Assembly: GCA_011372825.1 (NCBI GenBank)
Contig: DSAK01000122.1
Span: 1 to 6,523 of the forward strand
Reading direction: 5' to 3'
Origin: Campylobacterota bacterium
Lineage (GTDB): Bacteria; Campylobacterota; Campylobacteria; Campylobacterales; Sulfurovaceae
Length of the DNA stretch: 6,523 nucleotides
Shown: one piece after another, positions 1-4,688 of the stretch
How positions within the stretch are numbered: position 1 is the stretch's first letter
Layout: every line of letters begins with the position of its first letter
Notes under the pieces: generated by a model
Told to the model about the DNA's origin: nothing
Databases searched by the model: none
The model's input: the letters and a program-made list of their open reading frames with translations, nothing else
Translations under genes and position numbers: made by a program

Positions 1-285
1 CTTATTGGGTTACACTTATTGCAACAAAGCACCTCACCAATAACACTAGGAACCCATGGATATTTCACACAAAATACACTCACAATGGTTGCCCCATTTG
101 AAAGCGAAGAGAGTGTTTGGGCAAAAAGTCAAAAAAGATTTGGTTTATTGAAAAAATATGAAATTGATATTGTCTATATCATAACAGTATCAAACACATA
201 CAGCTTTACTATAGGGGATATCACATTTGAGGCAATCCCTTTTTATGAATGGAGCTTGAGTGATTTTGACAATATTGTCAACTAA
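1..285 (+). CDS. Hypothetical protein, 3' end only (start lies outside the window)
   Basis: The frame is open from base 1 to the TAA at 283-285, giving 94 visible residues. A TTG at 19 could serve as a start, but the frame continues upstream of it without a stop and no Shine-Dalgarno sequence precedes it, so I read this as the C-terminal part of a longer protein. The fragment mixes hydrophobic beta-like stretches (DIVYIITVS, YSFTIGDITFEAIPF) with a charged middle (ESEESVWAKSQKRFG). It has no signal peptide, clear membrane segment or cysteine motif. I do not recognise the family. It ends 32 bp before the yaaA promoter box, so yaaA is probably transcribed separately. The coding call rests on the open frame, codon use like that of its neighbours and its fit to the downstream gene; the function is unknown. 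Confidence 0.6.
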   Translation, partial: LIGLHLLQQSTSPITLGTHGYFTQNTLTMVAPFESEESVWAKSQKRFGLLKKYEIDIVYIITVSNTYSFTIGDITFEAIPFYEWSLSDFDNIVN

Positions 286-316
286 CGCTTCTCCTATTTA
301 ACTCTCAATTGTGACA

Positions 317-325
317 TGGTATAAT
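317..325 (+). promoter_or_regulatory. Extended -10 promoter for a leaderless yaaA transcript
   Basis: TGGTATAAT occupies 317-325 and is a perfect extended -10 box (TGn plus TATAAT). The ATG at 332 begins 7 bases after its last T, which is where transcription would normally start. No Shine-Dalgarno sequence lies between box and ATG. The simplest reading is that the mRNA begins at or next to the ATG. No convincing -35 box is visible, as is usual for sigma-70 promoters of Campylobacterota. Confidence 0.65.
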
Positions 326-331
326 CACCAT

Positions 332-1063
332 ATGAAGATACTTTTAGCACCAAGTGAAACAAAATCCCAAGGTGGTAGTGAGATTTTTTCTCTTGAAAAT
401 CTCTTTGGGCCATCACTTTTTGATATCCGAAAGGAGTTGATAGCAAATTATCAAGAGTCGATTAAAACAGTAGAGAAATCGACACTCATGTTTGGACTAA
501 AAAAATCTCAAGAGATTGAATACTACAGACAAATTGCCCTTGAATCACCTGCTAAAAAAGCGGTACTTCGTTACACTGGTGTAGCCTTTGATTATCTTGA
601 TTACCAAAGCCTTGATTTTCAATCCCAAAACTATCTAGACAAACATCTGCTAATATTCTCAAACCTCTTTGGTGTTTTAAGAGCTTGTGATTTGATCCCA
701 GAATACAGAGTCGCACAAGGTGCAAAAATAGGAGATATCCAAGTTGATAAACGGTACAAAAAAGAGATTACTAAAACTCTCGATGAGTATCTAGCCGATG
801 AAGATATACTCGATATTCGCGCTGGCTATTATGATAAATTCTACACTCCAAACAAACCCTACACTACACTCAAATTTCTAAAAAGGGGCAAAGTTGTTAG
901 CCACTGGGCAAAAGCATATCGTGGCAAAGTTCTTAGAGAAGTGGCAAAGAATAAGATCGAAAACATAACAGATTTTATCGCTTTACCTATAGATGGATTG
1001 AGTCTCGTTGAAGTACAAAAGCGTAAACTTAAAACAGAAATTATCTATGAGATTGGAGACTAA
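332..1063 (+). CDS. yaaA: Peroxide stress protein YaaA (UPF0246/DUF328 family)
   Basis: The protein has 243 residues from the ATG at 332. The frame could open at GTG 311, but MKILLAPSETK at 332 matches the usual N-terminus of the family and the extra residues (VTWYNHH) would be encoded across the promoter box. Family landmarks are YTGVAFDYLDYQSLD (residues 81-95) and FSNLFGVLRACDLIPEYR (109-126), the counterpart of LSGLYGVLRPLDL in E. coli YaaA. A basic C-terminal part with HWAKAYRGKVLREVAKN (191-207) follows. The length is typical (about 240-260). E. coli YaaA is an OxyR-controlled cytoplasmic protein that lowers free iron during H2O2 stress and binds DNA; that this homologue does the same is inference. 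It heads a probable operon with the 31-residue membrane ORF and the SUI1-like gene. Confidence 0.92.
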   Translation: MKILLAPSETKSQGGSEIFSLENLFGPSLFDIRKELIANYQESIKTVEKSTLMFGLKKSQEIEYYRQIALESPAKKAVLRYTGVAFDYLDYQSLDFQSQNYLDKHLLIFSNLFGVLRACDLIPEYRVAQGAKIGDIQVDKRYKKEITKTLDEYLADEDILDIRAGYYDKFYTPNKPYTTLKFLKRGKVVSHWAKAYRGKVLREVAKNKIENITDFIALPIDGLSLVEVQKRKLKTEIIYEIGD

Positions 1064-1066
1064 ATC

Positions 1067-1162
1067 GTGCGATTACCATCAGATAAAACACTTTATCGTA
1101 TCTTGCTTATACTTCTATTTGGAAGTGCAATTTTGGGGATACTCTTTGATACAAAGTGGTAA
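1067..1162 (+). CDS. Small single-span membrane peptide, 31 aa, between yaaA and the SUI1-like gene
   Basis: A GTG at 1067 opens a 31-codon frame ending in TAA at 1160-1162. A good Shine-Dalgarno sequence (GGAG, 1055-1058) lies 8 bases upstream, inside the last codons of yaaA, and only 3 bases separate the yaaA stop from the GTG. The peptide begins VRLPSDKTLYR, with three basic residues, followed by a hydrophobic segment ILLILLFGSAILGILF (residues 12-27) and a short polar tail DTKW. That is the profile of a one-pass inner-membrane peptide with its N-terminus in the cytoplasm. It ends 3 bases before the next ATG, so the three genes look translationally coupled. I know no family for it. A chance ORF is possible, but the ribosome site, tight spacing and clean transmembrane profile argue for a real gene. 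Confidence 0.62.
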   Translation: MRLPSDKTLYRILLILLFGSAILGILFDTKW

Positions 1163-1165
1163 CAT

Positions 1166-1492
1166 ATGAAAAAAAATATCTTTGATATTGGACCATCGTG
1201 GGAATCGGGTTGGAGTAGCGACAACAAAACAAAACAAGACTTATCTCAAAAGATAACAAAACTCCCAAAAGAGCACAAGCTACATTTTGCCAAAGAGAAA
1301 AGAAATGGCAAAATCATAACTATAGTAAAACCATTTTATCTCTCTAAATTGGAGCTTGATAAGACGCTTAAGACTCTTAGAAAATCTCTTGCTACAGGTG
1401 GCACTTCAAAAGATAATTCCCTTGAGTTTCAAGGCGAAGTGCAACAAAAACTCAAAAATTGCCTTCTCAAACTTGGGTTTGGACTCAAATAG
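1166..1492 (+). CDS. SUI1/eIF1-like translation factor (YciH type)
   Basis: The protein has 108 residues. An N-terminal lead of about 44 residues (IFDIGPSWESGWSSDN, then polar) precedes a SUI1 core. The core shows RNGKIITIVKPF (residues 46-57), then LKTLRKSLATGGTSKDNS (68-85) and LEFQGEVQQKLKNCLLKLGF (86-105). This is the usual order of strand, basic helix, Gly-rich turn, EIQG-like strand and final helix in bacterial YciH and eukaryotic eIF1. YciH proteins are thought to act at the 30S subunit in translation initiation or its control; the exact role here is inference. The start is ATG 1166, only 3 bases after the preceding small ORF, with a weak Shine-Dalgarno sequence, so coupling is likely. 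The 3' end overlaps the convergent NifX-like gene by 8 bp. Confidence 0.85.
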   Translation: MKKNIFDIGPSWESGWSSDNKTKQDLSQKITKLPKEHKLHFAKEKRNGKIITIVKPFYLSKLELDKTLKTLRKSLATGGTSKDNSLEFQGEVQQKLKNCLLKLGFGLK

Positions 1493-1883
1493 TCGCCGAT
1501 ATCTCACCTAGTGCTTTATCGGCATGCGTTTGGTTGCCGTTGTATTTTTTGAGCTTGATCCCAAAGCTTGCCATACTATTTGCAGTATTTTTGCATGCCA
1601 TTTTGACCATCAAAAAATCACAATCCTTGATAGCTTCTGCCATGGTATCGTGTGCCTTGATATGCTCTAAATCATTTTTGTCATGATCACAAACATGTCT
1701 CCCCACATGGTCGCTCTCATTACAAGCATGGCCTTTCATCTTAGGATTTTCACGAATCTCTTTGAGGCTGATAGTTTTGAACACCCCTCCGCCTACTTCA
1801 AATATTGCAAAAAATGGGGTATGCCCTGCATTTCTGGCTATTTTGAGGGATTCATCCATTACAGGTACTGCTATTGTTGACAC
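1485..1883 (-). CDS. NifX/NifB-type dinitrogenase iron-molybdenum cofactor binding family protein
   Basis: The protein has 132 residues from a GTG at 1883 and is preceded by a strong Shine-Dalgarno sequence (AGAGGAG) with 5 bases of spacing. The N-terminus STIAVPVMDESLKIARNAGHTPFFAIFEV matches the start of the Nitro_FeMo-Co (NifX/NafY/NifB C-terminal) fold. C-terminal DCDFLMVKMACKNTANSMASFGIKL (residues 87-112) corresponds to the strand-helix part of the same fold. Between them is a Cys/His-rich stretch, GHACNESDHVGRHVCDHD (51-68), suited to binding a metal or an Fe-S cluster. No nif genes are visible, so a role in nitrogenase assembly is not implied; many such proteins are stand-alone metal-cluster carriers. 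It lies 63 bp downstream of the DksA-like gene on the same strand, with its own weak promoter candidate. Confidence 0.82.
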   Translation of the reverse strand: MSTIAVPVMDESLKIARNAGHTPFFAIFEVGGGVFKTISLKEIRENPKMKGHACNESDHVGRHVCDHDKNDLEHIKAHDTMAEAIKDCDFLMVKMACKNTANSMASFGIKLKKYNGNQTHADKALGEISATI

Positions 1884-1908
1884 ATTAACTCCTCTGATTT
1901 TAAAAATG

Positions 1909-1914
1909 AGTATA
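1909..1914 (-). promoter_or_regulatory. Candidate -10 box for the NifX-like gene
   Basis: On the - strand TATACT lies at 1914-1909. Transcription would start near 1902, leaving a leader of about 18 bases that carries the AGAGGAG ribosome site. The match is 5 of 6 to TATAAT with no TG extension. Read-through from the upstream DksA-like gene is an equally good explanation for its expression. Confidence 0.35.
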
Positions 1915-1946
1915 GCCCACTCAATCTAAATGGAACCTTGGATAAA

Positions 1947-2291
1947 TTATCTATTTTGTTCATTCTCACATGCCACACAACGAACACTTTCTGGGCGAAG
2001 TTTAAGCCTATTTATATCGATAGGCTCATCACAATCTATACATATCCCAAAAGAAGGCGTATCTATCCTTTGAAGTGCGTTTTTTAATCTAGTGAGTCTG
2101 AGTCTAGCATTATCCAAAGTCTTGTTTGCTACATGGCTCTCCCCCATCGCTTCAAGCCTTGTAAGCCGCCCCAATGAACAATCAGGTGAAATTGGTTTTG
2201 TCTTCTCCTCAAGTGCCTCTATCTGACGGGTAGCAGAACTAATCTCATCTTCTATCTGTTTTTTAAGTAAATCTTTACTATCTTTATCCAT
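1947..2291 (-). CDS. TraR/DksA-family C4 zinc-finger protein
   Basis: The protein has 114 residues from ATG 2291. The frame is open for 31 further codons upstream, but those lie across the divergent DUF309 gene and the promoter, while MDKDSKDLLKKQIEDEI is a typical start. An N-terminal coiled coil (about residues 5-32) leads to a tip segment SLGRLTRLEAMGE (39-51), a second helix (58-77) and a zinc finger with C84, C87, C105 and C108 around the family motif INRLKLRPESVRC. DksA proteins enter the secondary channel of RNA polymerase. The acidic DxxDxA tip motif of true DksA is missing here; the GRLTRLEAM tip is that of shorter TraR/YbiI-like members, so a (p)ppGpp-dependent stringent role is uncertain. 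No Shine-Dalgarno sequence is present (see the promoter entry). Confidence 0.88.
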   Translation of the reverse strand: MDKDSKDLLKKQIEDEISSATRQIEALEEKTKPISPDCSLGRLTRLEAMGESHVANKTLDNARLRLTRLKNALQRIDTPSFGICIDCDEPIDINRLKLRPESVRCVACENEQNR

Positions 2292-2296
2292 AAAAA

Positions 2297-2302
2297 TATT
2301 AT
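2297..2302 (+). promoter_or_regulatory. Candidate -10 box for the DUF309 gene, overlapping the divergent one
   Basis: TATTAT on the + strand at 2297-2302 is the mirror of the TATAAT used in the opposite direction. A start near 2309 would leave a leader of about 13 bases before the TTG start at 2322, including the G-rich run 2313-2317. The two promoters would be mutually exclusive because they share the same bases. Confidence 0.4.
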
Positions 2303-2303
2303 A
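2298..2303 (-). promoter_or_regulatory. -10 box for a leaderless DksA-like transcript
   Basis: On the - strand GGTATAAT ends at 2298 and the ATG begins at 2291, leaving exactly six bases between them, the same spacing as at yaaA. There is no usable ribosome site in those six bases. Transcription would therefore begin at or beside the ATG. The box overlaps the candidate -10 of the divergent DUF309 gene. Confidence 0.6.
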
Positions 2304-2321
2304 CCTAAAAATGGGGGCTTT

Positions 2322-2630
2322 TTGAAAAATAACCTCGATAAATTTAACCGACTGATTGAAGAGAGGCTCTTTTTTGAAGCCCATGAAGCACTAGAGCCTC
2401 TATGGCTAGCTTTTAAAAAAGAGGGAAATGTGCCAACTCCACTTCCTAGGGGCTATATCAATGCCGCAATTGCTTTTGAGCATATCAAAAGGGGAGGAAT
2501 AGCCTCAAGAAAGAGTGCAAAAAAAACTTTTGCTTGTTACCTTAGATACCGCCATTTGTCATCAAAATGTGACAACTGTCACCAAACTACAGCGATACTA
2601 GATAAAGTTGCTAATTTATTCAAACTATAA
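2322..2630 (+). CDS. DUF309 domain protein
   Basis: The protein has 102 residues and starts at a TTG, the only in-frame start candidate that fits. The run GGGGG at 2313-2317 sits four bases upstream and may serve as ribosome site. The family signature is plain: FFEAHEALEPLW (residues 17-28) followed by RGYINAAIAFEHIKRGG (43-59). DUF309 proteins are small helical proteins of unknown biochemical role with conserved acidic and histidine residues (E19, H21, E22 and H54 here). The C-terminal part departs from the usual form and carries C83-x2-C86-H87, which might bind a metal. The gene is divergent from the DksA-like gene, with shared promoter bases. No terminator is visible in the 63 bp before the convergent S24 gene. 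Confidence 0.82.
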   Translation: MKNNLDKFNRLIEERLFFEAHEALEPLWLAFKKEGNVPTPLPRGYINAAIAFEHIKRGGIASRKSAKKTFACYLRYRHLSSKCDNCHQTTAILDKVANLFKL

Positions 2631-2693
2631 AACAACAATCATTTTAAAACAAAATACCATCTATCAAACCCTCGAATTACTATTTTACCAATA

Positions 2694-3350
2694 CTATAAA
2701 CTCTCAATATTCCCAACCACTTTACCGATGATGCTTACCTCATCAGGAGCGAGAACCTCAGGTGAATAAGCTTTATTGTCAGAGATAAGTTCCACCATCC
2801 CATCTGCCCTTTGGCGAACCCTCTTTATAAAAAGTCCCGCTGTAGTAGATGCTACAAATATCCCGTCTTTGGAAATGTTACGCTGGTCTCTATCTACAAA
2901 TACGATAGAACCATCACTCAAGGTCGGCTCCATAGACTCTCCATCTACATGGATAGCTTCAAGTTTATAATTGCCAAGTCCGACCATATTTTGGATGATT
3001 GTGCGATCAACATTGAGTATCTCATAATCTTCACCAAAGACTTCTGCTCCGCCTCCAGCGCTTGCTCTCATATCTGCAAAATAGCGAATCTGAAAAAACT
3101 TATCTGTCTCCTCTTTTAGCATATCTATAGCTTGATCAAAAAAGAGCCAATTTGCACTGATTTTTTTAATAGCACAAAACTCTAAAATCTCACGATAAGG
3201 GATGGAGTTGCGTTTTTTCATCGTCGCAAAAGAGGCTTGCGAAATCCCTAGAGCAAGGGCAACATCTTTGTCAAATACCTTTGCTCCTTGCTTGTTTTGA
3301 GAGATAATATCTTTGATTTTTTCAATCACATCAAACAAACTAATCATCAT
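2694..3350 (-). CDS. S24-family (CI/LexA-like) self-cleaving transcriptional repressor
   Basis: The protein has 218 residues. The N-terminal HTH domain (about residues 26-71; DKDVALALGISQASFATMKK, then SANWLFF) is of the phage CI type. The C-terminal half is an S24 peptidase-like domain: cleavage site RASA/GGG (Ala98-Gly99), nucleophile Ser139 in DGESMEPT, and base Lys176 in LFIKRV. The Ser-Lys distance of 37 equals that of E. coli LexA. All key residues are present, so RecA-stimulated self-cleavage is plausible though inferred. Two ATGs occur in tandem (3350 and 3347); the second is better spaced (5 bases) from the AAAGGAG site. The divergent 37-residue ORF and palindromes in between suggest autoregulation. 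No other phage genes are visible. Confidence 0.9.
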   Translation of the reverse strand: MMISLFDVIEKIKDIISQNKQGAKVFDKDVALALGISQASFATMKKRNSIPYREILEFCAIKKISANWLFFDQAIDMLKEETDKFFQIRYFADMRASAGGGAEVFGEDYEILNVDRTIIQNMVGLGNYKLEAIHVDGESMEPTLSDGSIVFVDRDQRNISKDGIFVASTTAGLFIKRVRQRADGMVELISDNKAYSPEVLAPDEVSIIGKVVGNIESL

Positions 3351-3370
3351 TTCTCCTTTGACAATAACTT

Positions 3371-3390
3371 ATAATATGTAAATATTAACA
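3371..3390 (-). promoter_or_regulatory. Candidate S24 repressor promoter with adjoining operator-like palindrome
   Basis: On the - strand TATTAT (3376-3371) is a plausible -10 box, with a start near 3364 and a short leader carrying AAAGGAG. Directly upstream, 3377-3390 reads TGTAAATATTAACA, a near-perfect inverted repeat (six of seven pairs match). A dimeric repressor bound there would sit against the -10 box, which suits autorepression. The region is very AT-rich, so chance palindromes are common and the operator call is tentative. Confidence 0.35.
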
Positions 3391-3425
3391 TAATTTTAAT
3401 AATAATACGACATATTGAAATATTT

Positions 3426-3437
3426 TTTTTCGAAAAA
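3426..3437. promoter_or_regulatory. Perfect 12-bp palindrome in the divergent spacer (possible operator)
   Basis: TTTTTCGAAAAA is a perfect inverted repeat centred on CG. It lies 12 bases upstream of the -10 box at 3450-3455, roughly where a -35 region would be. It could be an operator for the S24 repressor, but its sequence differs from the palindrome at 3377-3390, so a single protein binding both is not shown. Confidence 0.3.
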
Positions 3438-3449
3438 TGACATTTTTTA

Positions 3450-3455
3450 TATAAT
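3450..3455 (+). promoter_or_regulatory. -10 box for the 37-residue ORF
   Basis: TATAAT at 3450-3455 lies in a run of A and T. A start near 3462 would give a leader of about 24 bases holding the AAAGGA ribosome site (3474-3479). This makes a complete expression signal for the small ORF and points away from the S24 gene. Confidence 0.5.
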
Positions 3456-3485
3456 TTTTATTTCAATTAGCTCAAAGGATAGATT

Positions 3486-3599
3486 ATGGACTATAAAAAA
3501 GATTTTTCACTTCTACAAGAAGCTATCAAAGCAGGATGCACAACTGTATCGCAGCTAGCTTGTTATATCAAGCACCAAAAAAGAGGCTTTGGCCTCTAG
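3486..3599 (+). CDS. Small 37-aa ORF divergent from the S24 repressor (possibly a Cro-like or truncated HTH protein)
   Basis: ATG 3486 to TAG 3597-3599. The signals are good: TATAAT at 3450 and AAAGGA at 3474-3479 with 6 bases of spacing. The peptide starts MDYKKDFSLLQEAIKAGC and continues TTVSQLACYIKHQK, which reads as helix, turn, helix and resembles the first half of a small HTH domain. The last residues (KRGFGL) are encoded by the hairpin of the opposite-strand terminator at 3577-3597, so the original C-terminus may have been lost or the gene may naturally overlap that terminator. Its position opposite a CI-like repressor is where cro sits in lambdoid phages. I recognise no family; the Cro-like role is inferred from layout only. 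Confidence 0.55.
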   Translation: MDYKKDFSLLQEAIKAGCTTVSQLACYIKHQKRGFGL

Positions 3600-3857
3600 T
3601 CCAAAGCAAAAGCAAAACCTCATCGCCTGCGTTTAGACTTGATGTGTTTTGAGGCAATGCCATCAGGTCACTCTTGCCTAAAAGGTTGTTTACAATAGCA
3701 CTACTACAAACTTTTTTACCTTTAAAATCGATAAGATAGGTGCCATTAATTTTATCTACAACGATCTCTTGCGCTACACATAACCCATGCTAGCTACTAG
3801 AGAGCTAGGTGCGATGATACCATCAATCATCTCTTGTGATTTTACAAAATCTATCAT
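3568..3857 (-). pseudogene. Frameshifted remnant resembling the MoeA C-terminal domain
   Basis: An ATG at 3857 with a good ribosome site (AAAAGGGG, 4 bases away) starts a frame reading MIDFVKSQEMIDGIIAPSSL and then VASMGYV before a TAG at 3776-3774. Shifting frame by one base just before that stop restores a long reading: GLCVAQEIVVDKINGTYLID, then FKGKKVCSSAIVNNLLGKSD and LMALPQNTSSLNAGDEVLLLL. This part resembles domain IV of MoeA (molybdopterin molybdotransferase; pattern: Ser-rich turn, ADxLxxLP, xxLxAGDEVxVLL). Loss of one T from a GGTTTATG-like run would explain the break. The second frame runs through the terminator hairpin to a TGA at 3570-3568, so the true original end is unclear. 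MoeA is about 400 residues, so most of the gene is absent if this assignment is right. A sequencing error could cause the frameshift, but not the missing domains. Confidence 0.5.
3577..3597 (-). terminator. Intrinsic terminator downstream of the molybdopterin-gene remnants
   Basis: On the - strand AGAGGC (3597-3592), loop CAAA and GCCTCT (3587-3582) form a perfect six-pair stem, followed by T residues through 3577. This is a standard Rho-independent terminator for leftward transcription. In the + direction no T run follows, so it should not stop the 37-residue ORF transcript. Its presence shows that a real leftward transcription unit ended here. Confidence 0.7.
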
Positions 3858-3981
3858 TTTACCCCTTTTGTTAATAATCCTGCACCACATATATAAGTTG
3901 CGAAGCGACATCTTGTAGTGAAGCAGCTTCTAGCATGAGGGGTTCTCTAGCAATTGGCCCTAAAAATTTTATTTACACCAC
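3854..3981 (-). pseudogene. Remnant resembling MoaD (molybdopterin synthase sulfur-carrier subunit)
   Basis: On the - strand, 3972 to 3871 reads IKFLGPIAREPLMLEAASLQ, then DVASQLIYVVQDY and a stop. The first 26 residues match the usual MoaD N-terminus (KVxFLGPI.xEPLxLE..SLxEL). The gene is broken: a TAA directly precedes the Ile codon, with two GTGs before it where a start would be expected, and about 45 internal codons seem missing. Another frame near the end gives CGAGLLTKGVK and a TGA that overlaps the next ATG (ATGA), recalling the PPVCGG tail of MoaD and an operon-style overlap with the MoeA-like remnant. MoaD donates sulfur from a C-terminal Gly-Gly thiocarboxylate, and no such tail survives. 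The assignment rests on motif memory, not on a search. Confidence 0.45.
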
Positions 3982-4017
3982 AATATATCTTTTTCTAGAA
4001 TGGTTATAAAAGTTGTT

Positions 4018-4026
4018 TGGTATAAT
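4018..4026 (+). promoter_or_regulatory. Extended -10 promoter for mqnA
   Basis: TGGTATAAT at 4018-4026 is identical to the box before yaaA. Transcription would begin near 4033. Unlike yaaA, a ribosome site follows (AAGGA, 4038-4042), 7 bases before the TTG start of mqnA. Confidence 0.65.
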
Positions 4027-4049
4027 AGAGCTTAAAAAAGGATTCTTGC

Positions 4050-4688
4050 TTGCTATTTGGGTCTATTGACTATCTAAACCTTTTGCCTTTTCAAGTTTTT
4101 CTCAAAAAATATTTCAACAACAATAGAGTAAATAAAACACGATACAAAAATGTCCCTAGCAAAATAAATAGTGCTTTTCATGCCAAGAGGGTAAATGCTG
4201 CTTTTATATCATCGGTCACCTCTAGAGGTTGCAAATGTACCGATGTTGGTATCATAGGTAAAGGTCGTGTCTATAGTGTGTTGCTCCTCAAAGGGGAGAC
4301 AAAAGAAGATAGCGCATCACAAACTTCCAATAGACTTGCAAAACTGCTCAATCTTCAAGGGGAGGTGATGATAGGTGATAGGGCTTTGCGTCACTATCTA
4401 GCAGGTGGAGAGGGCTTAGATTTATCTCTTGAGTGGCAAAAAAAGACCAATTTGCCATTTGTCTTTGCTAGACTTTGTTACAACAAGCATGAAAAAATAG
4501 TCAAAAACATAGCAAAAAGATTTGCTAATACAAAAGTCTATATCCCCCAATATATCCTCAAAAAAGAGGCGACCAAAAGAGGGGTTAGTGCTAGTGATGC
4601 TAAATGGTATCTAAACCATATACACTATCGCCTAGATTACAAAGCAAAAAAATCACTTGCGAAATTTTTAAAAGCTACAAAACAATAG
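4050..4688 (+). CDS. mqnA: Chorismate dehydratase MqnA (futalosine menaquinone pathway)
   Basis: The protein has 212 residues from a TTG at 4050, chosen because AAGGA sits 7 bases upstream and the frame begins with the expected GSIDYLNLLPF (residues 4-14). MqnA converts chorismate to 3-enolpyruvyl-benzoate, the first step of the futalosine route to menaquinone used by Campylobacterota. Landmarks are the N-terminal motif, VPSKIN (35-40), AAFISSVTSRG (50-60), IGDRALRHYL (108-117) and LEWQKKTNLPFVFARL (127-142), which matches the W..xTGLPFVFA signature. The fold is a two-lobed periplasmic-binding-protein type acting in the cytoplasm. Its length suits the shorter epsilonproteobacterial version. 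The gene is monocistronic with its own promoter and overlaps the convergent gltX by 14 bp. Confidence 0.88.
   Translation: MLFGSIDYLNLLPFQVFLKKYFNNNRVNKTRYKNVPSKINSAFHAKRVNAAFISSVTSRGCKCTDVGIIGKGRVYSVLLLKGETKEDSASQTSNRLAKLLNLQGEVMIGDRALRHYLAGGEGLDLSLEWQKKTNLPFVFARLCYNKHEKIVKNIAKRFANTKVYIPQYILKKEATKRGVSASDAKWYLNHIHYRLDYKAKKSLAKFLKATKQ

Noticed and set aside
311..331. GTG start for yaaA giving seven extra residues
   Set aside because: The added codons lie across the TGGTATAAT promoter box, have no ribosome site and do not resemble the family N-terminus, whereas MKILLAPSETK does.
1495..1523. Inverted repeat GCCGATA/TATCGGC just after the SUI1-like stop as a terminator
   Set aside because: The seven-pair stem has a 15-base loop and no T run in either direction, and it lies inside the NifX-like coding region.
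2292..2384. Upstream extension of the DksA-like protein by 31 codons
   Set aside because: It would run through the divergent DUF309 gene and across both -10 boxes; the ATG at 2291 gives the normal family start and length.
2776..3119. + strand ORFs of 64 and 102 codons opposite the S24 gene
   Set aside because: They are mirror frames of a gene with intact catalytic motifs, and their own translations show no recognisable domain.
3351..3485. CRISPR or tandem-repeat array in the AT-rich spacer
   Set aside because: The A/T runs are irregular, with no repeated unit of fixed length or spacing.
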